Assembly: GCA_002900995.3 (NCBI GenBank)
Contig: CM035312.1
Location: 434,001-498,000, forward strand
DNA: 64,000 bases
From: Ganoderma boninense
Taxonomy: Eukaryota; Basidiomycota; Agaricomycetes; Polyporales; Polyporaceae
Direction of reading: 5' to 3'
The notes below the pieces were generated by a model. It was given only the letters and a program-made list of their open reading frames with translations, did no database searches and had not been told where the DNA came from. Within the stretch, counting starts at the first letter, position 1; each line of letters opens with the position of its first letter. Positions 21,530-32,426 of the stretch are shown one piece after another. A program made the translations under genes and the position numbers.

Positions 21530-22729
21530 CTACGACAAGCTCGCATAGCTCAGCCTGGCAGAGCTAGAGGGCGTTGCGCTGCGAGCTTTGTCCGTTGTGT
21601 ACGACGGAGGAGGAGAGGCACGTGTGGTGTATGACGGGGGACAGGACGAGAAAGTCCGCATAAGCCCTGTTGTGGATGTCGCGTCGGAGAGGGCGGCGGA
21701 CGAGCGCGACCCGACGGTGGTCGTGTCCATGAGGGACGCTGTCTCTAATGGTCCCTCCGTTTGAGCATGGGTCGCAGAGGGTGACACTGGAGCATCGGAC
21801 TCGGAGGCGAGGATGGAAGATGGCGGCCTGCGATTGGGCACCAGGAGCATGTTGGCGGTGAGGTCGTGGAGTGGGGAGGCCCCGTTGACATGCTTCTCAG
21901 CCGCAGAGTGTGCCTGGCGGACAGTCGCGACGCTGAGGGATGGGAGGTCTCTGTGTGTCACCTCCGTCGAATCGCTGGAGCATATAGGCCTCTGTCTGGG
22001 TCGCCGGGTCCATACTCGGTGTCCTAGTATGCAAGCCACGATGAAGGCCAGTGTTCCGGCCACTGCTCCACCAGCGATTACTCCCACGTTCGCTGTCTTC
22101 CGATTCGGAATGGACGTCTTTGGCAGGGAGTGATGGGACTTGACGGCTCGGGGAATGGTGTGGTCGATTTTGCAGGCATGGCTGCGGCGAGACACGAAGT
22201 ATCCGTGCCATTCACGATCGTGAACCTATATCCCCCCACAGCAATATGAGTCCCAACCACGTCTATTTGATAGTGGCCTGCAGTAACCTTGACCTGGGGC
22301 CAAGTCCACGAAGATGCACTAGCAGCGATGCCAGTCGCGACGCTCGCTACAAACGTATTGGGAACGAGATACGAGTCTGATAGCCTGACAACCTGGAACT
22401 GCAACGTGTCCTGGGCACCTGAGTACTCCCAAGTGAGGGTGGCGGACGTGCATGTATCGATTGTCGAAGGGAGGTTTGACTATGAGAATTCGGGAAGGTC
22501 TGTCGGAAAGATCAATCCTGTGGTTGTGGTCGTCGATGACAGCATGGCTGTCAGACGCGTGATGTGCGTGGTGGTTGTTGCTGAGATAGTCGATGACAAA
22601 GGATTGGCCGTTGACATCTCCGCCCCTAGGTCGGAGCTGTCGATGGGGTCCAGTGGAAAGGGGAAAGGTGAGGAAGGGGGGGTGAATTGGTTCAAGACTG
22701 GAGGTGCGCTGAATGGACAACTCTGCCGT
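21530..22729 (-). pseudogene. Receptor-like single-pass membrane protein 3, pseudogene
   Basis: Homologous throughout to genes 1, 2 and 4, but carrying several lesions. The position of the start codon reads ACG at 22729-22727 (the next codons match the opening of the 61.3 kb gene). A frame change follows in the N-terminal stalk. A TAG at 22482-22480 replaces the first ectodomain Trp codon, just before SNLPSTIDTCTSATLTW. A second frame change lies at about 22110-22140, between the ectodomain and the membrane helix. Preserved pieces are WTWPQVKVTAGHY, NGTDTSCL, the helix NVGVIAGGAVAGTLAFIVAC, PNRRPPSS, STTGLMRTFSSCPPSYTT and PPPSYTTDK. The tail is open for 221 codons, so decay appears recent. 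Confidence 0.85.
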
Positions 22730-23628
22730 GGGAACTAGCTGCGAACACCTCTGTGAGTCGGAGCTGGCGAGGAACAGTGAATGGGAACGAGTTACGAGAT
22801 GGAATTTATGAACGGGAGCTGCAGTGGAGCGGCCGAACAGAAGACGGGCCCGCTTGTAACGAGCAGTTCTTGTACCGGAGGCAATGGAGTGGCTGGGTGA
22901 GGGTACCGGAGAGAGGTGCACGCCCTAGTAGTAGTGGAGTCATTACACCAGGGAGCCACATTAATACTTCGCCTCTAGATGAGAACAAGATGGAGAAACG
23001 CTTCCCCCCGATGGCCGAGTTCTTCGACAGCACCCACTCTCGCTTCTATTGATTACTTCTACGCACGCATACAATGGGCTCCATCGCGGCCTGTGCGAGA
23101 CTGGACCCGCCAGCGACAGGTGCTGATTCGGGTGCACAACGGTGATACGGGCGGAGTAAGCACACCAGAAATATGCGCGACCGAGGTAATAAGTAATCGA
23201 GGGAATGCGAGTCTGAATGCCCAAACGTTATGATCAAAATGTTGGCAATATAACGGATGTAACGTAACAACTTGAAAAGCATACATGCATGAGGAGGCCG
23301 AGCGAGGAGACAAGAAACCAATCTACAACGGGATCCCGCTGTTCAAGTGTCCTATGCGCCTTGGCCCTCCCATGCCATCCGCGGTCACGATTCGCCTGCC
23401 ATCAACTTCTTGCCGGTGCGAGCCACGCGACGCTTGCCTCCGGACAGCTTCGTCCCATTTCGATCATTCAACGCGGCATCCTTCACGGATGTAGCTCGCC
23501 CAAATACAGATCAAGGTGAGTGTCCTGCTGGTGTGTCCGCTCCATTAATATGCCAACCTCGCTCCATCCCATGGGCCGTACGGGGCACCTCGGCGATGTC
23601 GAGGACAGCAGCGGCTCCGTCATCTTGT
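22730..23628. other. Intergenic between receptor-like copies 3 and 4
   Basis: No supported gene. The stretch just upstream of 23629 occupies the same 3'-flank position as in the other receptor-like units. Confidence 0.4.
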
Positions 23629-24816
23629 TCAGGTGCGCTGCAGTGGGCTGGCATAGCTCATCCTGCCAGAGCGACTCGACCCAGGGCTCGCCGTTCCGTG
23701 GGTATCGTCCGTGGCGTAAGACGGGGGAAGCGAAGGGTTCGTAACATATGAAGGGGCGCAGGAGGAGAAAGTCCCCATAAGCTCGGCCGTCGATGGTACA
23801 TCGGAGGAGGTGACGGAGATCCGGGATCCGATGGTGCTGGCATCAATGATAGACCCTGAAATCCGTTCGAGAGGATGTCTGTGGGGTAGTGCAGGGGGAC
23901 TGAGCTCGGAGATGAGGCACGAGGGCGGCCGTCGGTTCGGCACCAGAGGAGACTCGGGGGTGATGTGGTCGAGAGGACGAATTCCGCCTGCGCCTCTCTC
24001 CGCCGCCAGCTGCGGCCTCTGGGTCATAGAGATGGTGTATAAGGATGGAAGGTCTGATTGGGCTGCTTCTCTCCCATGGCTGCCTGGGGAGCTCGGACAC
24101 CGTGTTCGGCGCAGCCTCCGGACTCGGAACACTGACATGGCGAGTATGGCCATGAGAAACTCTGCTCTGGCTAGAGCACCGACGGAGATAATAACGATTG
24201 TTGTGGCCTTGAGCCTTCGCGGCTGGGCGGGGGGAACGGAAGTATCGGAAGAGGGTGTGATGGTCGTCGTAGGGAGAGACATATCCGTAACTCCGGCGGA
24301 GACATCAAAGGAGGTATTGAGCTGAGTACCGAAGCAAGTGGTGTCCGGACCATTTGCGATCATGAACACCGGCGATGGAACCACGGTGGCAGTAGTGGGC
24401 CTATATGCCACCACTACATATTCACCAGCAGTGACGTTGGCCTTTTTCCAGGTCCAACGCGCTACAGAAGCGACGTCAATATCTTCTGCGAGAACTGTTG
24501 GGGTAAAATTTGGCGCCGTGGACGAATTGGCAACGTTGAGGAGAAACAGGAAGCTCTCCAGGCCCGGGGGACCCGAGTAATTCCAATTCAGTGTGGGTGA
24601 AGTGCATGTATCGACCCTCGAATGGAAATTGGACCATGTAAAAGTTCCAAAAAGCGTTGAGCTTGTACTAGTGGACGGGATGGAACTTTGAACCATGGAT
24701 GCCATGTTAGTGCTTGGTAATGGGGCAGTTGTCGAGCCTGAGCGGCTGAGAAACAATGAATAAGAAATACTAGCAGGGATAACCAGGAAGGGGAAGCTCA
24801 GAGGAGCATGGCTCAC
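23629..24816 (-). CDS. Receptor-like single-pass membrane protein 4 (PPxY tail)
   Basis: A single-exon frame of 395 residues. Unlike genes 1 and 2 it opens with a hydrophobic stretch, PLSFPFLVIPASISYSLFL, which could be a cleaved signal peptide. The ectodomain has FTWSNFHSRVDTCTSPTLNW, NYSGPPGLESFLFL, WTWKKANVTAGEYVVVAY and NGPDTTCF. The membrane helix region is ATTIVIISVGALARAEFLMA, followed by basic FRVRRLRRTR. The tail keeps PNRRPPSCLISE, ASTIGSRISVTSSD and LMGTFSSCAPSYVT (first PPxY degenerate to APSY), then LPPSYATDD (second one intact). Its more diverged sequence suggests it is an older member of the cluster. Ligand and partners unknown. Confidence 0.75.
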   Translation of the reverse strand: MSHAPLSFPFLVIPASISYSLFLSRSGSTTAPLPSTNMASMVQSSIPSTSTSSTLFGTFTWSNFHSRVDTCTSPTLNWNYSGPPGLESFLFLLNVANSSTAPNFTPTVLAEDIDVASVARWTWKKANVTAGEYVVVAYRPTTATVVPSPVFMIANGPDTTCFGTQLNTSFDVSAGVTDMSLPTTTITPSSDTSVPPAQPRRLKATTIVIISVGALARAEFLMAILAMSVFRVRRLRRTRCPSSPGSHGREAAQSDLPSLYTISMTQRPQLAAERGAGGIRPLDHITPESPLVPNRRPPSCLISELSPPALPHRHPLERISGSIIDASTIGSRISVTSSDVPSTAELMGTFSSCAPSYVTNPSLPPSYATDDTHGTASPGSSRSGRMSYASPLQRT

Positions 24817-25237
24817 CGGTCAGTTCACCTATCTGTAATGCTTTTCTCTCCCGTCGAAAGATGGCCACCAAGTAAGTAGGCAAGGAAGGCAGGAGGAAAG
24901 AAGCCCCCAGTGCGTAAGTGCTGCCTCAGGTGTTTATAGCGATACCCGTGTGCAAATCGGAATCCGAACAGGAAGAGCGTTCACCACGGTACTAGACATG
25001 CCTAGAGATGCGAGGCGTTGTTGAGACGTTTTGAGTATCGAAGATACTTGCTGAGTTCTCACCCGTTCATCCAACGAACTCTGTTTCGACTTCTTGCACA
25101 GCCCTCAATATGGTTATGGAATGACTGTTTCTACCATTACGCCACAGCAGCTGTTCGCAAGGTCCGCATAGATCGCAGCTACCATCGATGTTCCACCTGG
25201 CGCGATCGCTACCCTCGAGCGGAATTCTTCTTATATT

Positions 25238-27195
25238 TCAGCCGAAGCGGGAAGCTGTCCTAAGCGGTACTCGAACGTCGCGAACGCAGGCTATTTCTTC
25301 GTGGATCACTGCTTCCTCATCGGTGTCCTCCAGCTCATGGAGAGAGTGCGCGTCAGGCTCGGCCGAATGCTCGAATGCCAGTGTCGTCAGCATCGTGAAC
25401 TCGGGGTTGGAGGGGCACTCCTTGGCGGCGGCTTTGCGGAGGTTGAGGAACACGCGCGTGCACAGTGCGCTATGCACAGCACGTAGCGGCCTTGCAATGC
25501 AATGCAACGAGCGAAGACGTGCCGGAGACGCGATCCATCAGTTCATGCGTGGGAATGAGGCGATGCGCAAACCTTAGTACTTACGGGTGCATGCAGTTCG
25601 ACAACTCGACCTGTACATGATGTCACCGTGAGCCGCCTGTTCGGATCCGCAGGTTCGAGGAAAGCGGCTCACGGGTGCGATGAACATGACCACAAAATTG
25701 GCCATGGAGAAAGCTGCATGCAGAGGGTTTTAACTCCTATACATATGCACGGCGCCGATGGACGGACCGAGGACAATAAACCAAAATGCAGTCCCTGTCC
25801 GAAACTTCAATGTGATGAAACCCGTGGCAAACAAGGCGCGACTCACCGTCGCGGTAGAGCGTCTGGAGGGTCCGGCTGTCCCTTGACCAGCTGACTATGT
25901 GATAAGGGGTCTATATCAACCTACGCCAAAGTCGAGGACGGACAACGATAATTGAGATACCCACAGTCGCGGCAATAGAATTGTTTAATCAAAGTAAGAC
26001 CGATGATAACTGGCCCGGATTAAAACACCGAGTGAGTCACTTTATGCACCCAGCCTTTGTCTATGTTTACGCACATGTCTCAACACTCACGAAGAGGAGG
26101 AACGGCGGCCACGCGTCCTGACTGTATACGCCTGTAAAGCAGCTTTTCACCAAGGGCCGAGGAGCGACTGAGAGGTAGATTAGCATCATGCTCAGCATAT
26201 GTATGGCTCATGACCGGCTGTAGAACTGACATTCCAGGAACGAGACCCAGTAATACACCGCATAATAAACTTCTGGCTACACGGAAGAGAGAACACGTTT
26301 TAGTGAGTGTCGAAACATTCCGAGACAGACATGATCATACTATACACGCACAATGAGTTGGACGGCTGCAAGGAGGATGAACGCGGTGAGATATTTCTGG
26401 AATCCCCACAGCGCAAGTGTTCGAGTCAACAAGATGACTGCGTTCGATGTCGTGATTAACGTTAATTACAATGTCGGAGCCTGTCATGGTCGTGGCGAGG
26501 ACGCACCTTCGCAGAATATCGTTCCAGTGAGATACCAATCTGGTAGACCATTGTCAGTTGAAATTTTGGAGAGGATAATCGTATCAATAACTCACAAGAA
26601 TAGACTTGAAATAATACAGAGCATGCACGCTTGAGGAATTATATTTCGTTACCAACCTATCCTATTCAATGCAGTCACCCACATTTGATAAATGCACCAT
26701 GTGCGAATAACCTGATAAAACATCAGCCACCTCGTAAGATATAATAATTCGATGCTATCTTACCCATTGCCTCAAACACTGCGTCCCCAAAAGCCATGTA
26801 TTTGTTGGCGAGAAAAAGAAACTTCATGGAGCTCCAGCTGGTAGGCCACACGAGAGCGATCTGGAACGTATGTCAGCAACTCGGTGGTACGTCTCGCGTA
26901 AGATATTGGAAAAGTACCTCGTCTGGGAGCGTGGCGATTGCTTCGAGGAACTAAAACCGGTCAATTTCCTGCTAACCGACCGTATCACGATGCACTTACC
27001 GAGCATGTAATCGCCGCCACTGCCGTGTCAGCGTTGGTCGTCAGCTCGTGAAGTAGATTTGTGATGTGGCTGCTTCTACTCACTTGCCATATACTATAGC
27101 AAGCTCAGTCAGAGGGTTATGGAACTGTCCAACACTACGGGTGGTTCCCTTACCTCGTTCACCGTCAGGAGATAGAGGCTGTCGCTGCTAGCCAT
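25238..27195 (-). CDS. DUF6533-type multi-pass membrane protein, copy 3
   Basis: ATG at 27195: MASSDSLYLLTVNE, then a GTAAGG donor. Further exons give LHELTTNADTAVAAITCS, FLEAIATLPDE, IALVWPTSWSSMKFLFLANK followed by YMAFGDAVFEAM, then TRTLALWGFQKYLTAFILLA, TLQTLYRDG before GTGAGT, and a last exon with VHSALCTRVFLNLRKAAAK and an acidic end (stop at 25238). Each exon is bounded by plausible GT..AG sites. It has the same signature and order as copies 1 and 2, and flanks the receptor-like cluster on its other side. Exons between about 26000 and 26350 were less clear, so I cannot exclude a lesion there. Confidence 0.65.
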
Positions 27196-28327
27196 TCAGC
27201 GAGCCACTTCAAGGAGCGTAGAGCTTGCAAGGATGCGAGAGAAGTCGGAGGGCCTAAAGGAGGGTAACGTCAGATGGTAGCACTGTAGCAGGGTGCACAT
27301 TCTCTTATAAGAGGTCAACATCGATTCGAACGACGACTGCACTGCATTGGGTCGCCCGAACAGGACACCGATGCTTCTCAACCCCATCAACGTTGCGACG
27401 CCCCAGTTCGGATTCCCTAGAAAGAGTAAGGCTATTCCTTCTCTAGAAGTCGATTCGGCCAGTTGCTCCGTGCTGAAACGACCTGCCACAGCATCGTAAA
27501 ACGCCTTCCCAATACACCACCATGCCTGCATCGCGGAGGCGGAGATTTCGGGCTCACCTTCTCAGCTCTTGGAGAGGGACTCCTTTTGCTCTCCGTGTCA
27601 GAAAAGCTGGATGAAACGAAGACTGCGAACGCGGCCGGGTGATTGTTTCGACTCGGAAAGGGAGAGATCGAAGTCCAGCTCGCTGCTGACGCGAAAGTCG
27701 CCGAGAATCCGAGACACGAGCGTGAAGGAGCCTCAACGAGGTGCGATTGCTTCCCAGAGGTATGCGCATTTGGCAAGCCCAGCTTTACAAGGACCTTGCC
27801 AGAGATCAAAACACCCGAGAGGGGCCCAAACCCTCCGGTTCGCACCGGTCTTCACTTGAATGGCATTGACCTCTCACAGCCGTAGACCGCGATGGCTAGA
27901 AGTGTAATATGAGTGGTATTAAGCCCTATAGTCTCTGAAAAAAGGTCAGAGGTCTCGAACCTGAACTGTCTCCGCTTCTACGCACCGAGGTGACCGGAAG
28001 AAGGCTTTAGGTGCAATACGAGCCTTCTTGGGGACCGATGGAGTAATTCGACTGACGATTGTACAGACATTCCAGAGACAAAAAATGCAAGACGTTGCGT
28101 ATGAGGCCATCCCATGCGTCGGGGTTCAACGTTCAGGATAACAGCGGTTGCAAACCTCTCGCCAGCCAAGCGACCGGAGGCGCCCAATATCCAACGCAAA
28201 GCGCCGACACGACTGGTGCCGGTGAGCCCAGGCGCACGCTCCACGCTGCATACAACGACGAGGACGCTGTACGACCTCACTCACCACAATCCATCAGTCT
28301 CTGCTCTTGTCGCCGACCCTACGCGGC
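27196..28327. other. Divergent intergenic region
   Basis: It lies between the minus-strand DUF6533-type copy 3 and the plus-strand membrane gene, so it should hold both promoters. Minus-strand open stretches at 27196-27845 showed no recognisable family. Confidence 0.45.
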
Positions 28328-29728
28328 ATGCCGCTCATCAGCGTGTCGGTCGACGCATTCCTGATCCTCGCCGTCTCCATCCTTGTCCCCGCCTTCATCC
28401 TCTTTCGCCGCCAACCCACGGAAAACCGCTTCACGCTCCACAATGCGCTCTCTGCCGTCGTCATCCTGCACTCGCTATGGATACTCTACACCATCCTCGT
28501 CAGATGGCCACCAAATATCTTCCAGAGGCTCAAGCTTCCCTTGATTACACCCTCCGAGAGCATCCGTGCCATCCTCCTCCAACGCGCTGGACTTCCCCAG
28601 GACGCAGCCCTGCCGCGCCCGTTAGACTCCCTTCTCACGCGTCTCTCGTCCTTTGACACGCGCACTCTCTACGTTAGGTCGCCCTATGCCCGTTTCTCTG
28701 CTGTTCGTTCACTAACATCATGTGTTGTTATAGGTTCGGCCAGACGGTCATCCAGGATTGCGAGCACTGCACAACGTTCGATGAGTACGCCATCTACACC
28801 GCCCCTCGAATGGCCCTGGGGTACATCCGGGAGTGCGCTGTAGCTGGCCTGATGACGATACGCGGGAGCGGGCACGAGAGGTGGCGGACATATGCGGTTG
28901 GAGCCATCGTCGGGGGGTTCATCCTCGAGGGCTACTTGCTCACCACCACGCCCCTGCGCATTCCGCGCAACGGTATGAACGTGTCTATGGTGAGTCCGCA
29001 GTTCCTTCTCATACGCGTGCGCACATATCGTGTCTTCGTGCTCGCTCTGCGGTGGTTCAGCACCGAGGTTCGTGGCAGGAGGAATGTCCTCGCGTCCTGC
29101 TGCCTCCTGCTGCGTCAAATATCGACCTAGCATAGAGAGCTCCTCCCCACACTCTTTCCGCGTCTCCATCACCAGATCCTAGCTCCACAAGCCTTCCACC
29201 TCATCCGTACCCTCGCTATATGCGCCCCTTCCATCCACACCCCGAATCTCATACCCACCCAAAAACTCTGACTGACCCCTCCCTCCCCTCCCCTAGTGGC
29301 ACGACAACCTCTGGCTCGCACGGCACCTCTTCTTCCTCCTCCTCCCACCGCTCCTCCGGCTCCTCCCACGCGCCCCGCCCGCGCCCAGCGCCGTCCCCGC
29401 GCTCGCGTCCGCGCACCTCGCGCTCACGCACACGCACCAGCGCCTCTCCTCCGCGCGCTTCGTCCACGCCGCCATGCAGCGCGAGCCCGCGCTCCGCGCC
29501 GCCGCCGCGGAGTGGTGGGACCGCCAGCGCACGGAGGGCGCGTGGGCGCGCGGGGACGACGGCGTGCGCCGCGCCGCGGAGAAGCTCGGCAAGGGCATCG
29601 AGGAGGGCGCGGAGGGCGCGAGGGGGCGCGGGTGGGCGCGCATGCGCCAGGTCATGAGGCAGATGATGGAGACGCTTGCGTTGGGAGCGTCGCCGCCTCC
29701 GGGGGTTGTTGGAGAGGCGGGGAGGTAG
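28328..29728 (+). CDS. Conserved basidiomycete multi-pass membrane protein
   Basis: Three exons: 28328-28677, 28734-28989 and 29297-29728. Introns of 56 and 307 bases have GT..AG ends and an intact frame (345 residues). The first helix is VDAFLILAVSILVPAFILF and the second is ALSAVVILHSLWILYTILV. The middle part carries DTRTLYVRFGQ, QDCEHCTTFDEYAIY and APRMALGYIRECAV. Helix 3 is around VGAIVGGFILEGYLLT, and exon 3 opens WHDNLWLARHLFFLLLPPLL. The Ala/Arg-rich C-terminal quarter is helical and probably peripheral to the membrane. I recall this arrangement as conserved in fungi but without a proven function. A decayed duplicate lies at 20.64-20.97 kb. The rest of the second intron (28990-29296) shows no gene. 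Confidence 0.75.
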
Positions 29729-31573
29729 ACTTGGGTGTGGATGTTGGTGGTATGTCTCGTCGTCGTGTATACAATGGGACTCATTATGTGTGTAGATTAT
29801 TATGTCGGTTGATAGGGTCTACAGCAGCTATTGTACGCTGGACTGTGGGCCTTTGGATTTCTGGCGAGTTTGGAAATGACCAACGCACCAGTTCGTGAGG
29901 CATGCCATGGCCTTGGTCGTTGCGAGCGCGCCTCTTGTTCGTCCACATATGGTATCTTAAACGCTGGCCATTTTGAACGCCTTCCTGCATCAGCTATGAC
30001 ATCATCGAGCTGGTTATATTACCTGGAATGTTTATGTTTTCATACGTCGACATCTGCGACTTTTATGTGAGAGGTGGAGCATTGCAATTGCACGGACTCA
30101 CGAGAACAAACTTGAGGAGGGCCATCTCCCGGCCTTTCTCCTAGTCGCCTTACGCCCCGCGAGCCCGCTAATTCTGACCTCCGTAGTACGTATCTGCCCA
30201 TTAGCCTACACCACATGTCAAGCAATCCACGAACATGCTTCAAATATTCGAACGCCGAATTCCAAATGGATGATCCTAGTTTCCATTGCGCTGGGCTGAG
30301 GCTTCGACGTTGGGTCGAGAGCCTCCCTTCATCCCCCTTCGGCCGACATAACATAACAACAATAACAAACGCAAAAGCCAATGACGCCGCACACATACAC
30401 ATGGAACGCTCGCGGCAACCCTCGACGTCAACCTGCCATCGCTTGATGTGCCACCCACGCGCCGTGCGGACATACGGCGGGCACGCGTGCGCCCAACCCC
30501 GGCCGCACCTCAGGCCTCAGGGCAGGGGGTCGGAATGCGCCCTGCAGCCATAAGTACAGGGCGTCAGCGCGGGAAGCTCCGTTCCGCAGGCAGCGTGTTG
30601 CCTCCATGCATACTACTTAACGAGCATGTTGGCAACCCGAGGACGGAACGATGACGCGCCCTGCGAACGGACTCATTAATTTGCGCTCTCGGGCCCGCGG
30701 AGAGGGACGCCGCAGACATCAGAATCCACCCAGAATGCAGATCGCCCTCCTTTTGTGGTTTGTGAAGGGCCGAGTGATGTTGATGCTCTTTTTTTTTAAG
30801 CCCGACACGCGAGAAGTGCTGAGAAGCTCAGAGGAGGAGAGCCGCATTCCATTTCGAGCAGCGTGTACCAGGGTCATCCGTCAGTAGAGCACCTAAGTAG
30901 CGGCGGAGAGTGGAGTGGGCGCGCGGAGTGGCACTGGCGCGATGGCTCGGGGGTCGATCGATGACCGCCGGCGCAGTCGTGCAGCTCAGGCCTCAGGCAC
31001 GACACTCAGGGGTGTCTTCGGTTGAGGCGGTCGCCGCCGTCGTTGAAATTGATATTAATGAAAGGTGGACGCCGCCGTCCCACCGGATTCCATTTCCAGC
31101 ATGCTCGGCAGAACGAAAGAACTTGTCGGAACTTGGCACTGGGCTGAGGACGACGTCGAGGACAACGCGTAGGCGAGACGTTGGGCGGAGGCGAGGAGGG
31201 AACGGCGTTTGTGCTGGAATAATGGGGCGGGGTCGCGATGGTGCTGCGCTCAAATATTTGCAGATGTCGGGGCCAAAAGCTGTTGTTGTTCGAGGGCAAC
31301 GAGCGCCAGGATCGCTCCGTTTGTTCTTCCGGTGGAGTTCTGTCGCGGAAATGAAATTGTTTGGGCCTGACCGTGGCGGTAGGCTGAGAGCTCTTCGGCG
31401 ATAGCTGTTCGGTAAAGCTGATGTTGTAGGTGATAAGTGGAGTAACTTGCCTTGCAGCGTTGAAGGACGCTCGTAATTGGATGGCGAACACGAATGATCT
31501 GCGAATGTCAGAGACTCGTGGGCCGTCAGCGGTCCGAGATGGCAGCGTCCTTCCACCGCTTGTAGAACTTCTT
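29729..31573. repeat. Intergenic including hydrophobin upstream module, copy 1
   Basis: From about 30450 this region matches 33690-34687 and 39355-40555. Shared anchors are the cggaacgatgacgcgccc region, gacatcaga..cca..cagatcgccctc, tttgtgaagggc followed by cccgacacgcgagaag, and the gtaggcgagacgttg section near 31170. No coding conservation was seen, since frames differ between copies. 29729-30450 holds nothing recognisable. Confidence 0.65.
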
Positions 31574-31785
31574 CAACAAGCCAATCACGATGGTACACTG
31601 ATCACATGAAGTGACGTACTGCTTCTGTGTTCTATTTGACTTGTTGTGTTCATTTGACAGATTGAGAGACCGGTCGGTGGTAGCGCGCCTGAACTCGAAG
31701 GGAAAAGACATTCGGTACCGAAGTCAATGGATCATTCATCCAGTGACATCGATGACGAGGGCGTTCAAGGTCGTGAGCGTTTCCC
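31574..31785 (+). promoter_or_regulatory. Conserved hydrophobin promoter block, copy 1
   Basis: The most conserved non-coding part of the triplicated upstream region. It has a CCAATCAC CCAAT-type box (about 31580), TGACGTAC (31612-31619, a CRE/bZIP-like half-palindrome), paired TTTGACTTG/TTTGACAG elements and a second atcattcat..agtgacatcgatgacg element. The same order is found 300-400 bases upstream of all three hydrophobin ATGs. The binding factors are inference. Confidence 0.55.
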
Positions 31786-31862
31786 AGTTCCAGCCTGAAC
31801 GACGAGGCGAGCGCCTGCTTCCCGTGTCGCGAAGGGCTGGGCTTGTCGGGTGGCTGGGGAGG

Positions 31863-31868
31863 TATAAA
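31863..31868 (+). promoter_or_regulatory. TATA box of hydrophobin 1
   Basis: TATAAA lies about 100 bases before the ATG. A TATAAA(A) stands at the corresponding place in all three hydrophobin genes. Confidence 0.7.
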
Positions 31869-31961
31869 GGGCACAGACGACGACGGAGGGGTCCCCAGGC
31901 TTCAGTCTACACCACTCAGCTCTCTTGCATCTCCAGTCGCGCTCTCCTCACCAGAACCAAC

Positions 31962-32426
31962 ATGTTCTCCCGCGTCGCTACCCTCACCCTCGCTGCTCTG
32001 CCCCTCCTTGCGGCCGCCACTCCCCTCGAGGCCCGCGACGACTCGTCCTGCTCCACTGGTCCCATCCAGTGCTGCAACACTGTTGAACCGGTCAGTCCAC
32101 GATCGAAAGTCTTTGAACCACCGTTCCAGCACTCACACACAGTCCGTGATATAGGCGAGCGCCCCGAGCGCGGCTGCGATCCTCGGCCTGCTCGGCATCG
32201 TCCTCCAGGACACGAGCGTCCTTGTCGGCCTCACCTGCTCCCCCATCACTGTCATCGGTGTTGGCAGCGGCAGCTCCTGCTCGGCCAACACCGTGTGCTG
32301 CCAGGACAACAGCCACGTCAGTACATTCATTCCACCTGTAGTGTTCACCATTGACGACATGCTCACCTATTTGAATGCATACAGGGCACCCTGATCTCCA
32401 TCGGCTGCGTCCCTGTCCAGCTCTGA
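31962..32426 (+). CDS. Class I hydrophobin 1
   Basis: Three exons: 31962-32090, 32155-32316 and 32385-32426, with introns of 64 and 68 bases (110 residues). A signal peptide, [20 protein letters not shown], precedes the mature protein with eight Cys in the order C-x6-CC-x32-C-x13-C-x5-CC-x12-C, the class I hydrophobin pattern. Such proteins are secreted, assemble at air-water or cell-wall interfaces and coat hyphae and fruiting bodies. Mature residues begin near LEARDD. Exons 2 and 3 are nearly the same as in the two paralogues; the short segment before the first Cys differs (EARDDSS here, Gly-rich in the others). Promoter with CCAAT, CRE-like and TATA elements upstream. Confidence 0.95.

Noticed and set aside
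22480..22695. Treating the receptor-like copy 3 as an intron-containing functional gene
   Set aside because: The paralogues are single-exon through these positions, the start codon is lost, and the TAG replaces an invariant Trp codon; introns would not explain all lesions.
29293..29784. Minus-strand 163-codon frame
   Set aside because: Lies antisense to exon 3 of the 28.3 kb gene, whose spliced frame is clearly coding.
31006..31598. Minus-strand frames in hydrophobin upstream module copy 1
   Set aside because: Copies 2 and 3 of the same DNA do not keep these frames, so coding conservation is absent.
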